A DNA stretch of 64,000 nt from Pectobacterium brasiliense (GTDB taxonomy: Bacteria > Pseudomonadota > Gammaproteobacteria > Enterobacterales > Enterobacteriaceae), in NCBI RefSeq assembly GCF_013449685.1, contig NZ_JACDSF010000016.1, forward strand, positions 223,417 to 287,416, given 5' to 3'. Both the position numbers and the translations under genes were made by a program. Below, one piece after another: positions 48,585 through 57,500 of this stretch. The notes under the pieces were generated by a model that saw only the letters and a program-made list of their open reading frames with translations, was not told the DNA's origin and ran no database searches. Numbering within the stretch: position 1 is the stretch's first letter; each line of letters opens with the position of its first letter.

Positions 48585-49469
48585 TTACTGCGAGAATTGA
48601 TTAAGGATGTTGCGGATGTTGTCTTCATCCTGTGCGGAAAACTGGATTGGATAGCGGCTGACGCCGACATCTTCACCCATGATCGCCAGCGCTTTTTTCA
48701 CCACAGCCGGTGAGAACGCGATGGCGTACAGTGTCTTACGCAACTCGGCAACCTGTTCTTGTGCCTGACGGGAGCCTTCGATGTCACCGGCGTGGAAACG
48801 ATGCCAAATCTGGCTGATCGGTTCCGGAGCCACGTTAGCCAGCCCGGAAATACAGGCGGAGCAGCCGTCAACAAAGCCCTGGTGAATGAGCGAGTCTGTG
48901 CCATTCAATATGTTAAAGCCCTGTACACCTTTCACCGCTTGCACATAACCGCTCAGGCTTTCATAGCTGCCTGCGCTGTCTTTAATGCCGATGATGTTCG
49001 GGTGATCCGCCAGCGTGCGGACGGTTTCCGGCGCCAGCGTATTCCCCGTGCGTGCAGGAATGTTGTAGAGAAACACCGGCACAGTCAGCGCATCGGCGAC
49101 GGCGGTGTAATGGGCGATCAGTTCTTCCTGTTTGAGTGGGATGAAATACGGGGTGATGACCGAAACGGCATCAACACCCAGCGCGGCGATGCGCTTGCCG
49201 AGCTTGATGGTTTCCCGCGTGGATATTTCACCGATATGGCCGACAACCGGCACTTTTCCGGCAACTTCATCAACGCAGGTTTCCGTGACGGCAACTTTCT
49301 CATCGGTGTGTAGAACGAAAAACTCACCGTTGGTGCCGTTACAGAAAATACCGTTGCCATAGCGCATCTGGCGCTGAACCTGAAGACGCATAGCAGCGGG
49401 ATTAAATTCGCCTTGGTTATCAAACGGCGTGACGATGGCGGTCAGGACGCCGGTAATATTTTTACGCAT
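48585..49469 (-). CDS. DapA/NanA-family class I aldolase or dehydratase
   Basis: 294 residues from ATG 49469 (MRKNITGVLTAIVTPFD), behind GAGGAAG. The DHDPS superfamily barrel is complete: GTNGEFF (the GT/GE motif), Tyr in PVFLYNIPARTGN (about 135) and Schiff-base Lys in IIGIKDSAGSYESL (about 163). The family uses pyruvate as donor or product: DapA, NanA, 2-keto-3-deoxy-acid aldolases and KDG dehydratases. DapA itself is unlikely from context. In this operon it is the natural candidate to split a 3-deoxy-2-ulosonic acid to pyruvate plus an aldehyde. Aldolase versus dehydratase cannot be fixed by sequence alone. Confidence 0.85.
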   Translation of the reverse strand: MRKNITGVLTAIVTPFDNQGEFNPAAMRLQVQRQMRYGNGIFCNGTNGEFFVLHTDEKVAVTETCVDEVAGKVPVVGHIGEISTRETIKLGKRIAALGVDAVSVITPYFIPLKQEELIAHYTAVADALTVPVFLYNIPARTGNTLAPETVRTLADHPNIIGIKDSAGSYESLSGYVQAVKGVQGFNILNGTDSLIHQGFVDGCSACISGLANVAPEPISQIWHRFHAGDIEGSRQAQEQVAELRKTLYAIAFSPAVVKKALAIMGEDVGVSRYPIQFSAQDEDNIRNILNQFSQ

Positions 49470-49535
49470 TGTTCTTCCTCGTGACACGTAATCAAAAAGA
49501 TGAAAATTTAAAACCGTTTTGCCTAAATCCGCGCT

Positions 49536-50672
49536 TTAAAAGAGGGTCAGATAAACCTCGCGGACGTCGTCAGCGCTGACCTGTGTTGGCACGTTTTTCA
49601 TCAGGCGTTGAACCTGTAAGGCGGCATCAACCAGATACGGCAGGTGGTCTTTTTCCACGCCAAGCTGCTGTAAGGTGTTAGGCAGGTTGAGGCGTTTAAC
49701 CAACTCGCTGAAGTAGGTCACCAGCGCTTGCGCTTTTTCCGCTGTACTGAGCGTCAGATCGGCATCCGGCAGCAGGTCATACGCCTGTGCGAATTTCTCC
49801 TGTGCGGCGTCCTGCACGAAACGCATGCAAGGGGCGAGCAGGATGGCGTTCGCTACGCCGTGTGGGATGTGGTACTTGCCGCCCAGCGGGTAAGACATGG
49901 CGTGAACCAGATGTGTACCGGAGTGGGCAATGGCGGCACCGCCGTAGTAGGACGCCCACAGCATGTTCAGCTTGGCTTCCATATTGCTCTGCTCGCGCAC
50001 GGAGGTTTCGAGGTTGGCAAACAGCTTTTTCAGGCCAATCAGCGCGTAGTTGTCGCTGACCGGGTTGGCAATCGTTGAGGTGAAGCATTCAATCAGGTGG
50101 CAGAGCGCATCGATACCGGTTGAAGCGGCGATATGTGACGGCATGCTGATGGTCAGCTCCGGCACCAGCGCAACATAGTCCGGCAGCATCACTGGCGTAA
50201 TAATGCCGACTTTGGTCTCTTTTTCCGGGATCGCCAGAATGGCATTCGGCGTGGCTTCTGAGCCGGTTCCTGCGGTGGTCGGGATAAGCAGGGATGTCGT
50301 GCGGCGCGTCGGTTTCTCTCCCGCCAGCAGGCTATCCAGCGTGACGGTTTCATCGCCCGCGCACAGTACGGAAAGCAGTTTGGCGACGTCCAGTACGCTG
50401 CCGCCGCCCACGCCGATGACCAGATCGGTCTGGATTTGGTTGAGCTGGCTCAGTATCTGTGCCACGTCGTGCTGGCTTGGTTCGGCAGGAACATGATCAA
50501 CCAACAGAACCTGCGGAACGGCGTGCTTAACTTGTGCGATCAGCGCCTGAACGTCAGGCAGCCCGACGATGTTTTTGTCGGTGACAAATAAAACGTGCTG
50601 TTTCCCTGCCAACAGGTGACTAATGTCCTGAAGTACCCGGTAACCGCTGAGGATAGTGCTATTGATATTCAT
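49536..50672 (-). CDS. Iron-containing alcohol dehydrogenase
   Basis: 378 residues from ATG 50672 (MNINSTILSGYRVLQDIS), with AAGGTAATA upstream. Fe-ADH family: NAD motif VIGVGGGSVLDVAKLL (about 85-100), TTAGTGSEATPNAI, and metal ligands in ASTGIDALCHLIECFTS (Asp and His) and HAMSYPLGGKYHIPHGVANA (two His). The family includes 4-hydroxybutyrate dehydrogenase, which reduces a four-carbon aldehyde acid. First gene of the minus-strand acid-sugar operon, divergent from the DUF1537 kinase. It may reduce the aldehyde released by the aldolase. Confidence 0.88.
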   Translation of the reverse strand: MNINSTILSGYRVLQDISHLLAGKQHVLFVTDKNIVGLPDVQALIAQVKHAVPQVLLVDHVPAEPSQHDVAQILSQLNQIQTDLVIGVGGGSVLDVAKLLSVLCAGDETVTLDSLLAGEKPTRRTTSLLIPTTAGTGSEATPNAILAIPEKETKVGIITPVMLPDYVALVPELTISMPSHIAASTGIDALCHLIECFTSTIANPVSDNYALIGLKKLFANLETSVREQSNMEAKLNMLWASYYGGAAIAHSGTHLVHAMSYPLGGKYHIPHGVANAILLAPCMRFVQDAAQEKFAQAYDLLPDADLTLSTAEKAQALVTYFSELVKRLNLPNTLQQLGVEKDHLPYLVDAALQVQRLMKNVPTQVSADDVREVYLTLF

Positions 50673-50826
50673 GCTTATTACCTTGCCTTTTCTCTTCTTC
50701 GCCAGAGCGTTATCGCGATGATAATGGTTGCGATGGTGATTACTTTCAGTCAAATGGAATGGTTTTAGTCACTGCTAAACGCCATTTGCCACATCGTGGT
50801 GATAATTTATAGGTGAAATTCCTTTT

Positions 50827-50880
50827 AAATAATTTGATATTGCTCACATATAATCAAATGTGATTCAATATAATCATTAT
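50827..50880. promoter_or_regulatory. Repeated AT-rich motif in the divergent ADH/kinase promoter
   Basis: ATATAATCA occurs at 50848-50856 and 50868-50876, exactly 20 bases apart, and between them AATCA-AATG-TGATT forms a dyad. An upstream TTTGATAT is a partial copy in inverse orientation. Spacing of two helical turns on one face suggests a multimeric regulator, possibly the DeoR protein encoded downstream. Confidence 0.45.
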
Positions 50881-50907
50881 CAGGTAATCATGAACCGGGG
50901 ATGAGGT

Positions 50908-52236
50908 ATGCCAAACGTGCAGCAATCAGCAGAACAGGTATTAGTGGTCGCTGATGACTTTACGGGTGCCAATGATGCGGGCGTCGGTCTGGCGCAGCAT
51001 GGCGCGCGGGTTAGCGTCGTCTTTGACGTTAATAAACTGCACGCGGATTTACTGGGCGATGCGGTGGTGATCAACACCGATAGCCGTGCGGCGCGTGACG
51101 ACGTGGCGTCTCAACGTACCGCAGAAGCGGTTGCAGCCTGGCACGCCGCTGGCGGACAAGGCTGGATTATCAAGAAGATTGATTCGACGCTGCGTGGGAA
51201 TTTGGGGGCGGAAATCGCCGCCGCGCTGTCTGCGGCAGCCGTGCCCGTTGCGCTGATTGCCGCGGCGTCGCCGACGCTGGGGCGTGTGACCCGCAAAGGT
51301 GAAGTCTGGGTGAATGGTCGCCTGCTTACCGACACGGAGTTTGCCAGCGATCCCAAAACGCCGGTGACCTCCGCTTCTATCGCTGCCCGTCTGGCAGAAC
51401 AAACCGCGTTACCTGTGGCGGAGATACACCTTGATGACGTCCGTCAGGCTAATTTAGCCCACCGTTTGCAGCAGCTGGCGGACGAGGGCGTGCGTCTGAT
51501 TATTCTTGATACGGACGTGCAGGACGATCTGACACATATCGTTGATGCCGCCAGAAAGTTGCCGTTTCGCCCCTTGCTGGTCGGCTCGGCGGGGCTGAGC
51601 GAAGCGCTGGCGAATACGCAGAATTTTACGCGTAAAACCGAAAAGCCGCTGCTGGCTGTCGTCGGGTCGATGAGCGACATCGCTCAAAAACAGATTGCGG
51701 CCGTCAGGCTGCGCAGCGATGTCACGCTGGTTGATATTGATATCAACGCACTCTTTTCAGCCGAGTCATCCACCGTCATGGCATCCCAGTGTGAGGACGC
51801 GGTGAAGGCGCTGATGAGCGGTAATCACTGCATTATTCGCACCTGTCATAACGAAAATCAGCGCTTCGAGATCGACGCGCGGTGCCAGCAGCTTGGGCTT
51901 AGCCGACAGCAGCTTGGCGAAACGATCAGCCACTATCTGGGGGAACTTACGCGCAATATTGTTCAGGCGCTAGACAGCCTGACGGCGGGCAGCGCTAACC
52001 AGCGTCTGCCGGGCGGACTGTATTTATCCGGTGGTGACATTGCGATTGCCGTGGCAACCGCACTGGGCGCGACCGGCTTTCAGATTAAGGGGCAAATCGC
52101 ATCCTGTGTGCCCTGGGGATACCTGCTGAACAGCGTTGTCGGCACGACCCCTGTGATGACTAAAGCGGGGGGTTTTGGCAACGAAACTACTTTGCTCGAC
52201 GTTTTACGTTTTATTGAGGAGAAGGTCAGTGAGTAA
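50908..52236 (+). CDS. dtnK: Four-carbon acid sugar kinase (DUF1537; D-threonate kinase type)
   Basis: 442 residues. The N-terminal domain opens [20 protein letters not shown], the acid-sugar-binding signature of DUF1537 (Asp-Asp-Phe-Thr-Gly-Ala). The same domain has [11 protein letters not shown] and [20 protein letters not shown]. The C-terminal nucleotide domain has [19 protein letters not shown] and [15 protein letters not shown]. Members phosphorylate D-threonate, L-threonate or D-erythronate at O4. The partner pdxA2 overlaps by 8 bases, the arrangement reported for D-threonate use, so D-threonate is the best guess. Cytoplasmic. Confidence 0.88.
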   Translation: MPNVQQSAEQVLVVADDFTGANDAGVGLAQHGARVSVVFDVNKLHADLLGDAVVINTDSRAARDDVASQRTAEAVAAWHAAGGQGWIIKKIDSTLRGNLGAEIAAALSAAAVPVALIAAASPTLGRVTRKGEVWVNGRLLTDTEFASDPKTPVTSASIAARLAEQTALPVAEIHLDDVRQANLAHRLQQLADEGVRLIILDTDVQDDLTHIVDAARKLPFRPLLVGSAGLSEALANTQNFTRKTEKPLLAVVGSMSDIAQKQIAAVRLRSDVTLVDIDINALFSAESSTVMASQCEDAVKALMSGNHCIIRTCHNENQRFEIDARCQQLGLSRQQLGETISHYLGELTRNIVQALDSLTAGSANQRLPGGLYLSGGDIAIAVATALGATGFQIKGQIASCVPWGYLLNSVVGTTPVMTKAGGFGNETTLLDVLRFIEEKVSE

Positions 52237-53209
52237 AATTATTGCGGTAACGATGGGTGATCCGGCAGGGATTGGACCGGAAATTATTATCAAGTCGCTG
52301 GCCGAAGGCGAGCTTTCCGGCGCATCTGCTGTGGTGGTGGGCTGTGTACAGACTATGCGACGTATTCTGGCGCTGAATATCGTGCCAGCCGTAGAGCTGA
52401 AAATCATTGATAAACCGGCTGACGCGGTCTTCGCGCCGGGCGTAATCAACATGATTGATGAGCCGCTGGAAGATCCTCAGGCACTGAAGCCTGGCGTTGT
52501 TCAGGCGCAGGCGGGCGATTTGGCTTACCGCTGCATCAAGAAAGCGACCGAACTGGCGATGGCGGGTGAAGTCCATGCGATTGCCACCGCACCGCTGAAT
52601 AAAGAAGCGCTGCACTCGGCGGGCCACCTCTATCCGGGCCACACCGAACTGCTAGCGAAGCTGACCAACAGCCGCGACTATGCGATGGTGCTGTATACCG
52701 ATAAGTTGAAGGTGATCCATGTTTCAACACACATCGCGCTGCGTAAATTCCTGGACACGCTGAACCGCGATCGCGTGGAAACGGTGATCGACATGGCGGA
52801 TGTCTTCCTCAAGCGCGTTGGTTTTACCCACCCGCGTATCGCCGTTGCTGGGGTTAACCCGCATGCGGGCGAGAATGGCCTGTTTGGTGATGAAGAGATC
52901 AAAATTGTGTCGCCATCGGTGGAAGCCATGAAGGCCAAAGGCATTGATGTGTATGGCCCATGCCCGCCGGATACCGTCTATCTACAGGCGTATGAAGGCC
53001 AGTACGACATGGTGGTGGCGATGTATCACGATCAGGGGCACATTCCGCTGAAGCTGCTGGGCTTCTATGATGGGGTGAATATCACCGCCGGATTGCCGTT
53101 CATCCGTACGTCTGCTGACCACGGCACGGCGTTTGATATTGCCTGGACGGGTAAAGCGAAGTCAGAAAGTATGGCGATCTCTATCCAGCTCGCCATGCAG
53201 CTGGCCTGA
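52229..53209 (+). CDS. pdxA2: 4-phospho-D-threonate/4-hydroxythreonate-4-phosphate dehydrogenase PdxA2
   Basis: GTG 52229, behind GAGGAGAAGG, gives [20 protein letters not shown] and 326 residues; an earlier in-frame start lies inside the kinase gene. PdxA fold: the metal-binding His residues appear in [32 protein letters not shown], and substrate contacts in [10 protein letters not shown] and [14 protein letters not shown]. PdxA2 oxidises and decarboxylates 4-phospho-threonate to dihydroxyacetone phosphate. Coupling to DtnK sets it apart from biosynthetic PdxA, which sits with ksgA and lptD. Confidence 0.88.
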   Translation: MSKIIAVTMGDPAGIGPEIIIKSLAEGELSGASAVVVGCVQTMRRILALNIVPAVELKIIDKPADAVFAPGVINMIDEPLEDPQALKPGVVQAQAGDLAYRCIKKATELAMAGEVHAIATAPLNKEALHSAGHLYPGHTELLAKLTNSRDYAMVLYTDKLKVIHVSTHIALRKFLDTLNRDRVETVIDMADVFLKRVGFTHPRIAVAGVNPHAGENGLFGDEEIKIVSPSVEAMKAKGIDVYGPCPPDTVYLQAYEGQYDMVVAMYHDQGHIPLKLLGFYDGVNITAGLPFIRTSADHGTAFDIAWTGKAKSESMAISIQLAMQLA

Positions 53210-53276
53210 TTGGCGGTAACCCATCACGGTTGATAGCACGGTTTTTGTAAGCGAATAAAACGCGATACAGCACGCA

Positions 53277-53327
53277 TTGCAGGATATCTTCCTTCCCGCG
53301 TTCGGGAAGGTTTCTGGTATCCTGCAA
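53277..53327 (+). repeat. Compound hairpin between pdxA2 and the DeoR gene
   Basis: An inner stem CCTTCCCG/CGGGAAGG (53291-53298, 53303-53310) sits inside an outer stem TTGCAGGATA/TATCCTGCAA (53277-53286, 53318-53327). Only TTT follows the inner stem. It may attenuate transcription into the regulator gene, or be a cruciform operator upstream of it. Confidence 0.6.
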
Positions 53328-53356
53328 TAAAGAATAGAGAGTTTAACAACCGCAAG

Positions 53357-54172
53357 ATGGATATCGCCGTGGATCCTACATTAACTGATGCTTTCCGCAT
53401 GAGCGGGGATAAAGTAAGAGGCCAGAGTCGTCTTGATCAGATTATGGATTATCTGAAAAGCCATAATCTGGTGACAGTCGATGAACTGGTGTCCGTGATC
53501 GACGCTTCTCCGGCGACGATCCGTCGTGATTTAATCAAGTTGGATGAGCAGGGCGTGATTAGTCGCAGTCATGGCGGTGTGACGCTCAATCGTTTTATTC
53601 CTTCCCAGCCGACCACGAATGAGAAATTACAACGCAGTCTTCAGGAAAAGCAGGCGATAGCGCGCTATGCCGCAACGCTAGTCAAACCGGGCAGCGCGGT
53701 GGTGCTGGATGCAGGAACGACCATGCTGGAGCTGGCGCGAAACCTGACGCATCTGCCGCTGCGCGTGATTACCGCCGATCTGCAAATTGCGCTGTTCCTG
53801 TCTGAGTTCAAGCAGATCGAAGTGACGATTATCGGTGGACGTATTGATGACAGCAGCCAGTCCTGCATCGGCGAACACGGCCGCCGTCTGTTGCGCAGCA
53901 TTTATCCCGATATTGCGTTTATCAGCTGTAACTCATGGAGTCTGGATAAAGGCGTCACCACGCCGACGGAAGAGAAAGCGGGCGTAAAACAAGATCTTGG
54001 CGCGAATGCCAGTCGCCGGATACTGCTGGCCGACAGCAGCAAATACGGCGCGTACTCACTGTTCTGCGTCACGCCGCTGTCAGCGCTGACCGATATCATC
54101 ACCGACAGCGCGTTAGCGTTTGAGGTGCAGCAGCAGCTCAACGCACAACCTTATCAACTGCATCTTGTTTAA
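53357..54172 (+). CDS. DeoR-family transcriptional repressor
   Basis: 271 residues as read from ATG 53357; the DeoR domain starts near residue 20, so a start at 53396 is also possible and neither has a strong ribosome site. Winged helix-turn-helix: [20 protein letters not shown] and [20 protein letters not shown], then RSHGGV. The DeoRC sugar-phosphate sensor domain (about 90-250) shows [23 protein letters not shown] and [20 protein letters not shown]. Repressors of this type are released by a phosphorylated intermediate. Downstream of dtnK-pdxA2, it is the likely regulator of both halves of the acid-sugar cluster. Confidence 0.85.
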   Translation: MDIAVDPTLTDAFRMSGDKVRGQSRLDQIMDYLKSHNLVTVDELVSVIDASPATIRRDLIKLDEQGVISRSHGGVTLNRFIPSQPTTNEKLQRSLQEKQAIARYAATLVKPGSAVVLDAGTTMLELARNLTHLPLRVITADLQIALFLSEFKQIEVTIIGGRIDDSSQSCIGEHGRRLLRSIYPDIAFISCNSWSLDKGVTTPTEEKAGVKQDLGANASRRILLADSSKYGAYSLFCVTPLSALTDIITDSALAFEVQQQLNAQPYQLHLV

Positions 54173-54185
54173 GCATGTTTACCGT

Positions 54186-55172
54186 TTAAGCGGGCTGACA
54201 ATGTAGCTGGTAATCAATCTTCAGTGGGTTTTCCGGCGTTATTTGTTGGTTGGTCGCATAACCTTGCGCGGCGATAGGATTTTCCTTGAGACTTTTGGGG
54301 CCAAGATCCCAGGCCGAACAAATGGGTTCAACCCCCAAACAGCGGTTTCGCCCATTCCAGGGTGCATAAGCACGGCCACCATTGCTAAACCACAGCAAGC
54401 AGTGAGGAAGCGACTGCGTGTCCCAACGCAGCGTGACGCGGTGCTGTTGTGCTGGATAATGCAGACTGATGGCTGATACTGGGCTCAGTAGCTGGACGAT
54501 TTCTTCCGTGGCTTCTGCTAATGGAAGCCGTTGCAGATTCATCACATTGCCTGATACCGTTGGCACAGTAGCAAGGCTGTTGAACCTTGCCAAGGGGCGT
54601 AATTGGCTGATGCCTGGCTCCGGTGCTTCGGGGTACACCAGCCCACTTTGCATGTTTTCTGCCGTTAAAATGACATCTCCTGCGTCATTGCCGATGGGAA
54701 AGATGGGATGTAGGCCGATAGGAAAACGGCATTCTCGGCGCGCTTCAACAATCAGTCGAAAACAGGCCCTTCCATCGTCTTGCAACGTTACTTCACGCGT
54801 TAAGCGTGTGAGCGGAAAATCCTCAGCAAACAGAAACTGGAGCTGAATGACGTTTTCTTTCTGAGATGTAACCTGCCATTCACCGTTAACAGGCAAACCA
54901 TGTGAAGCATGATGAAAAAAGCCCTCACCATCCTGTGAACTATGGCCAAATGGGACGGCCACCCACTCTCCCGCGAGGCGCTGCATTAATGGCGGAAGAT
55001 TGGCACAGGCTGCTACATCATCCAGCCAAGGGGCGCGGTAGAGCACTTCTCGGGGCGGCAGAACGGATGTCTTGTAACGTAGCGAAGTCAAAATGCCACC
55101 CGCCGTACTCAGCGTGGCAGCAAGTTGGCCATCATGGCTGGTCAAAGAGAACAGGTGGGGTTGTGAAGGCAT
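54186..55172 (-). CDS. Aldose 1-epimerase (mutarotase)-like protein
   Basis: 328 residues with the galactose-mutarotase-like beta-sandwich: PFGHSSQDGEGFFHHASHGL carries the paired His region, FPIGLHPIFPIG holds the second conserved His, and RCLGVEPICSAWDLGP holds the Glu equivalent to the catalytic base. It is divergent in sequence from GalM. Third gene of the minus-strand ROK-LacI-epimerase run, 24 bases after the LacI gene. In the mannoside cluster it could interconvert anomers of the mannose released by the mannosidase before phosphorylation. A role on another sugar is possible. Confidence 0.75.
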   Translation of the reverse strand: MPSQPHLFSLTSHDGQLAATLSTAGGILTSLRYKTSVLPPREVLYRAPWLDDVAACANLPPLMQRLAGEWVAVPFGHSSQDGEGFFHHASHGLPVNGEWQVTSQKENVIQLQFLFAEDFPLTRLTREVTLQDDGRACFRLIVEARRECRFPIGLHPIFPIGNDAGDVILTAENMQSGLVYPEAPEPGISQLRPLARFNSLATVPTVSGNVMNLQRLPLAEATEEIVQLLSPVSAISLHYPAQQHRVTLRWDTQSLPHCLLWFSNGGRAYAPWNGRNRCLGVEPICSAWDLGPKSLKENPIAAQGYATNQQITPENPLKIDYQLHCQPA

Positions 55173-55196
55173 AATGTCTCCAAGGTAAAAGGAATA

Positions 55197-56183
55197 CTAC
55201 TCTTCACCTGCACTTTTACGGATCACTAGCTGCACTGCGAGATGCTGAGCGCCCACGCGCCGTTCAGGGTCAAGTAAGAGAGCGAGTGCTTGATGACCTA
55301 ACTGTGCTTTATCAATCGCAACTGTGGTTAAGGGCGGATGAGCCAAACGTGCAGAATCAATGTCATCAAACCCGACAATTGCCATATCTTGCGGCAGATT
55401 AAGCCCTTGTTTTTGACAGACGCGCATAGCAATCAACGCCGCGGAATCATTATAGGCAAAAATGGCGTCAGGACGCTGCGGCAGTGCCAGCAGCTCTTCC
55501 ACCGCCTGCGTCAGCGCCTTTTCGGTATCCAGCAATGGTGGGGCGATCGCTTCATACTCTGGGGGCATCAGCAATTTCGCTTCATATAGCGCTTGGCGGT
55601 AGCCTTTTTCTCGTTGGCGAATACTGTAATGAGCCAAGCTGCTTGCCAAATAGGCGATACGTGTCCGGCCTTGGGCGATCAGATGCTGGGTCGCCAGATA
55701 ACCACCTTGCACATTATCTGGGTTGACGCTGGGTAAATCAGGTGCCCAAAGATCCACCAATGCCAAAGGCAGTTGCATCTTGTGCAGCACGGCCAGAAGC
55801 TCAGGCTCAAAGAAACCTGCACACAGTAATGCGTCCGGCTCGTGCAGCCTGACTTGTTCCTCGACGGGGTCCATCGGCCCTAATGCAAGAAAACTCAAGG
55901 CAATGCCTTCCTGACGGCAAGCATTTTCAACACCGAGCAACAGTGGAGAATAGAAGGATAATGCACTGGTAATGTTGTGTTGACGGTGTAGCAGAAACAG
56001 GACTCGACGAATTTTTTCTGTACGCAATCGAGTAAAATCATAACCCTGTTGCTGGGCGATAGAGAGAATGCGCTGCCGAGTCTCTTCTTTTAGTCCTGGC
56101 TGTCCTTTTAGGGCTCGCGACACTGCTCCCGTGGACACGCCGGATGCGGCGGCAATATCTCTGATCCTGATCCGCTTGGTCAT
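55197..56183 (-). CDS. LacI-family repressor of the mannoside cluster
   Basis: 328 residues from ATG 56183, behind AAGGTAACGC. A single LacI helix-turn-helix IRIRDIAAASGVSTGAVSRA and hinge ILSIAQQQGYDFTRL precede a sugar-binding domain (about 60-328) with IFAYNDSAALIAMRV and MAIVGFDDIDSARLAHPPLT. It lies in an operon with the ROK kinase and mutarotase genes, next to the divergent mannosidase promoter, where GTTTA-C-TAAAC-type repeats occur. Probably a local repressor released by a mannose compound; the effector is inferred. Confidence 0.85.
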   Translation of the reverse strand: MTKRIRIRDIAAASGVSTGAVSRALKGQPGLKEETRQRILSIAQQQGYDFTRLRTEKIRRVLFLLHRQHNITSALSFYSPLLLGVENACRQEGIALSFLALGPMDPVEEQVRLHEPDALLCAGFFEPELLAVLHKMQLPLALVDLWAPDLPSVNPDNVQGGYLATQHLIAQGRTRIAYLASSLAHYSIRQREKGYRQALYEAKLLMPPEYEAIAPPLLDTEKALTQAVEELLALPQRPDAIFAYNDSAALIAMRVCQKQGLNLPQDMAIVGFDDIDSARLAHPPLTTVAIDKAQLGHQALALLLDPERRVGAQHLAVQLVIRKSAGEE

Positions 56184-56237
56184 GCGTTACCTTACGCTGT
56201 GAATAAAAAGGAACTCCGTGATGATTGCATTATGTTA

Positions 56238-57173
56238 TCACAACGTTTTATCGTCCGGCATGGGGTAACCGGCTTTTGCACCGAGCCAGGCAGCGCCCCG
56301 CACACCGCTACTGTCGCCGTATCTGGCTTGTACGATCGGCGTCATAAAGGTATTGCTAAACACGTAGCGGGCAATACGATCGCCAAGATCGGTATAAATC
56401 GCTTCACTATTTGATAACCCGCCGCCCAGTACGATCACGTCGGGATCGAGCAGGTTGACCACACTGGACAATGCACGTGCGAGTTGATCCTGATAACGCT
56501 GAAAGTAAGCCAGCGCATTGCTCTCTTTGAATTCGACTGCATCCATAATTTCTCTGGCGCTCAGTGTAGTACCATTAAAGTGGTTGTAGCGTTGAGCTAA
56601 ACCGGTACCAGAGACAAACGATTCAATACAGTTGCTTTGCCCACAATAGCAACTGACCGCTGGGCCGTCATACTCTGGCGTATAGCGTGGCAGCGCATTG
56701 TGCCCCAACTCACCTGCACAGCGATTACGGCCATCCAGTACCCGCTGATGAATAGCGATACCACCACCGCAACCGGTGCCGAGAATGACACCGAATACGG
56801 TATCGTAGCCTTGGCCCGCTCCGTCGATAGCTTCAGAGAGCGTGAAACAGTTGGCATCGTTGCTAATGGCGATGGGTTGCTTTACGTATGCCTCCAACAT
56901 GGCTGGCAGCGGTTGCTGGTTAATCACCAGAATATTGGAGTTCTTGATACAGCGGTTACTGGCTTCTACCGTGCCGGGTAGGCAGATGCCAATGGTAAAA
57001 GGCTGCTGAAGGGCTTTCCGCACCTCTTCAATCACTTGGCATAGCCGGTGAAAGAAAGATTCATAGCTCTGCTTTTCTGTGGCATAGCGCTGTAGATAGA
57101 CGACTTCGCCCGCTGCGTTCAGCACCACGGCCTCGATTTTAGACCCGCCGATATCAATGCCCAAACTTAACAT
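56238..57173 (-). CDS. ROK-family sugar kinase (Mak-like manno/fructokinase)
   Basis: 311 residues. GIDIGGSKIEAVVLNAAGE is the phosphate-1 motif. SNDANCFTLSEAIDGAGQG carries the catalytic Asp. GTGCGGGIAIHQRVLDGRNR and GELGHNALP lead to the zinc motif CYCGQSNCIES. The C-terminal DPDVIVLGGGLSN and GDSSGVRGAAWLG are almost the same as in E. coli Mak, which phosphorylates fructose and mannose. Divergent from the GH38 mannosidase, it likely makes mannose-6-phosphate for glycolysis through ManA. First gene of ROK-LacI-mutarotase; AGGAG precedes the ATG. Confidence 0.88.
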   Translation of the reverse strand: MLSLGIDIGGSKIEAVVLNAAGEVVYLQRYATEKQSYESFFHRLCQVIEEVRKALQQPFTIGICLPGTVEASNRCIKNSNILVINQQPLPAMLEAYVKQPIAISNDANCFTLSEAIDGAGQGYDTVFGVILGTGCGGGIAIHQRVLDGRNRCAGELGHNALPRYTPEYDGPAVSCYCGQSNCIESFVSGTGLAQRYNHFNGTTLSAREIMDAVEFKESNALAYFQRYQDQLARALSSVVNLLDPDVIVLGGGLSNSEAIYTDLGDRIARYVFSNTFMTPIVQARYGDSSGVRGAAWLGAKAGYPMPDDKTL

Positions 57174-57267
57174 GGTGTTTCGCTCCTATGCCGCCCACTG
57201 GCGACAGAGATACGCCATAAATTAGAGGCGCTATAAATTGTTAATTTTCGTCTAGGGTACTTTTTAT

Positions 57268-57278
57268 GTTTACTAAAC
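57268..57278. promoter_or_regulatory. Candidate LacI-repressor operator, copy 1
   Basis: GTTTA-C-TAAAC is a perfect 5+1+5 palindrome, 95 bases upstream of the ROK kinase start. Related motifs recur at 57428 and before the binding-protein gene. Confidence 0.5.
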
Positions 57279-57386
57279 TCAATCGATGTTTTGAGGGTTT
57301 AGACAAGTGTGTTTTGGTTTTAACCTTTATTAATCATTGTGTTGTGTTTTTTTATTGTCATGGCATATGAAAAAATAACGCCATGT

Positions 57387-57402
57387 TGTGAATCACATCA
57401 CG
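57387..57402 (+). promoter_or_regulatory. Candidate CRP site upstream of the mannosidase
   Basis: TGTGA-ATCACA-TCACG matches the CRP core TGTGA-N6-TCACA at 9 of 10 positions. It is centred about 106 bases before the GH38 ATG, consistent with catabolite control of a sugar operon. Confidence 0.5.
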
Positions 57403-57427
57403 GATGTTTAATTAAAAAACTCATTTT

Positions 57428-57438
57428 GTTTACTAAAA
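57428..57438. promoter_or_regulatory. Candidate LacI-repressor operator, copy 2
   Basis: GTTTACTAAAA differs from copy 1 at one base and lies 63 bases before the GH38 start codon, downstream of the CRP-like site, a typical repressor position. Confidence 0.45.
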
Positions 57439-57500
57439 AAACACTGAGTGCTATTACATAGGAGCCGCATTTACCCCCCTATGATTACAGTGAGCACGCT

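Larger units (their letters stand above)
57174..57500. other. ROK-GH38 divergent control region
   Basis: A 327-base AT-rich gap with promoters for both arms of the mannoside cluster. It contains two GTTTACTAAA-type motifs (57268-57278, 57428-57438) and a CRP-like site (57387-57402), listed separately. No gene is supported. Confidence 0.6.
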
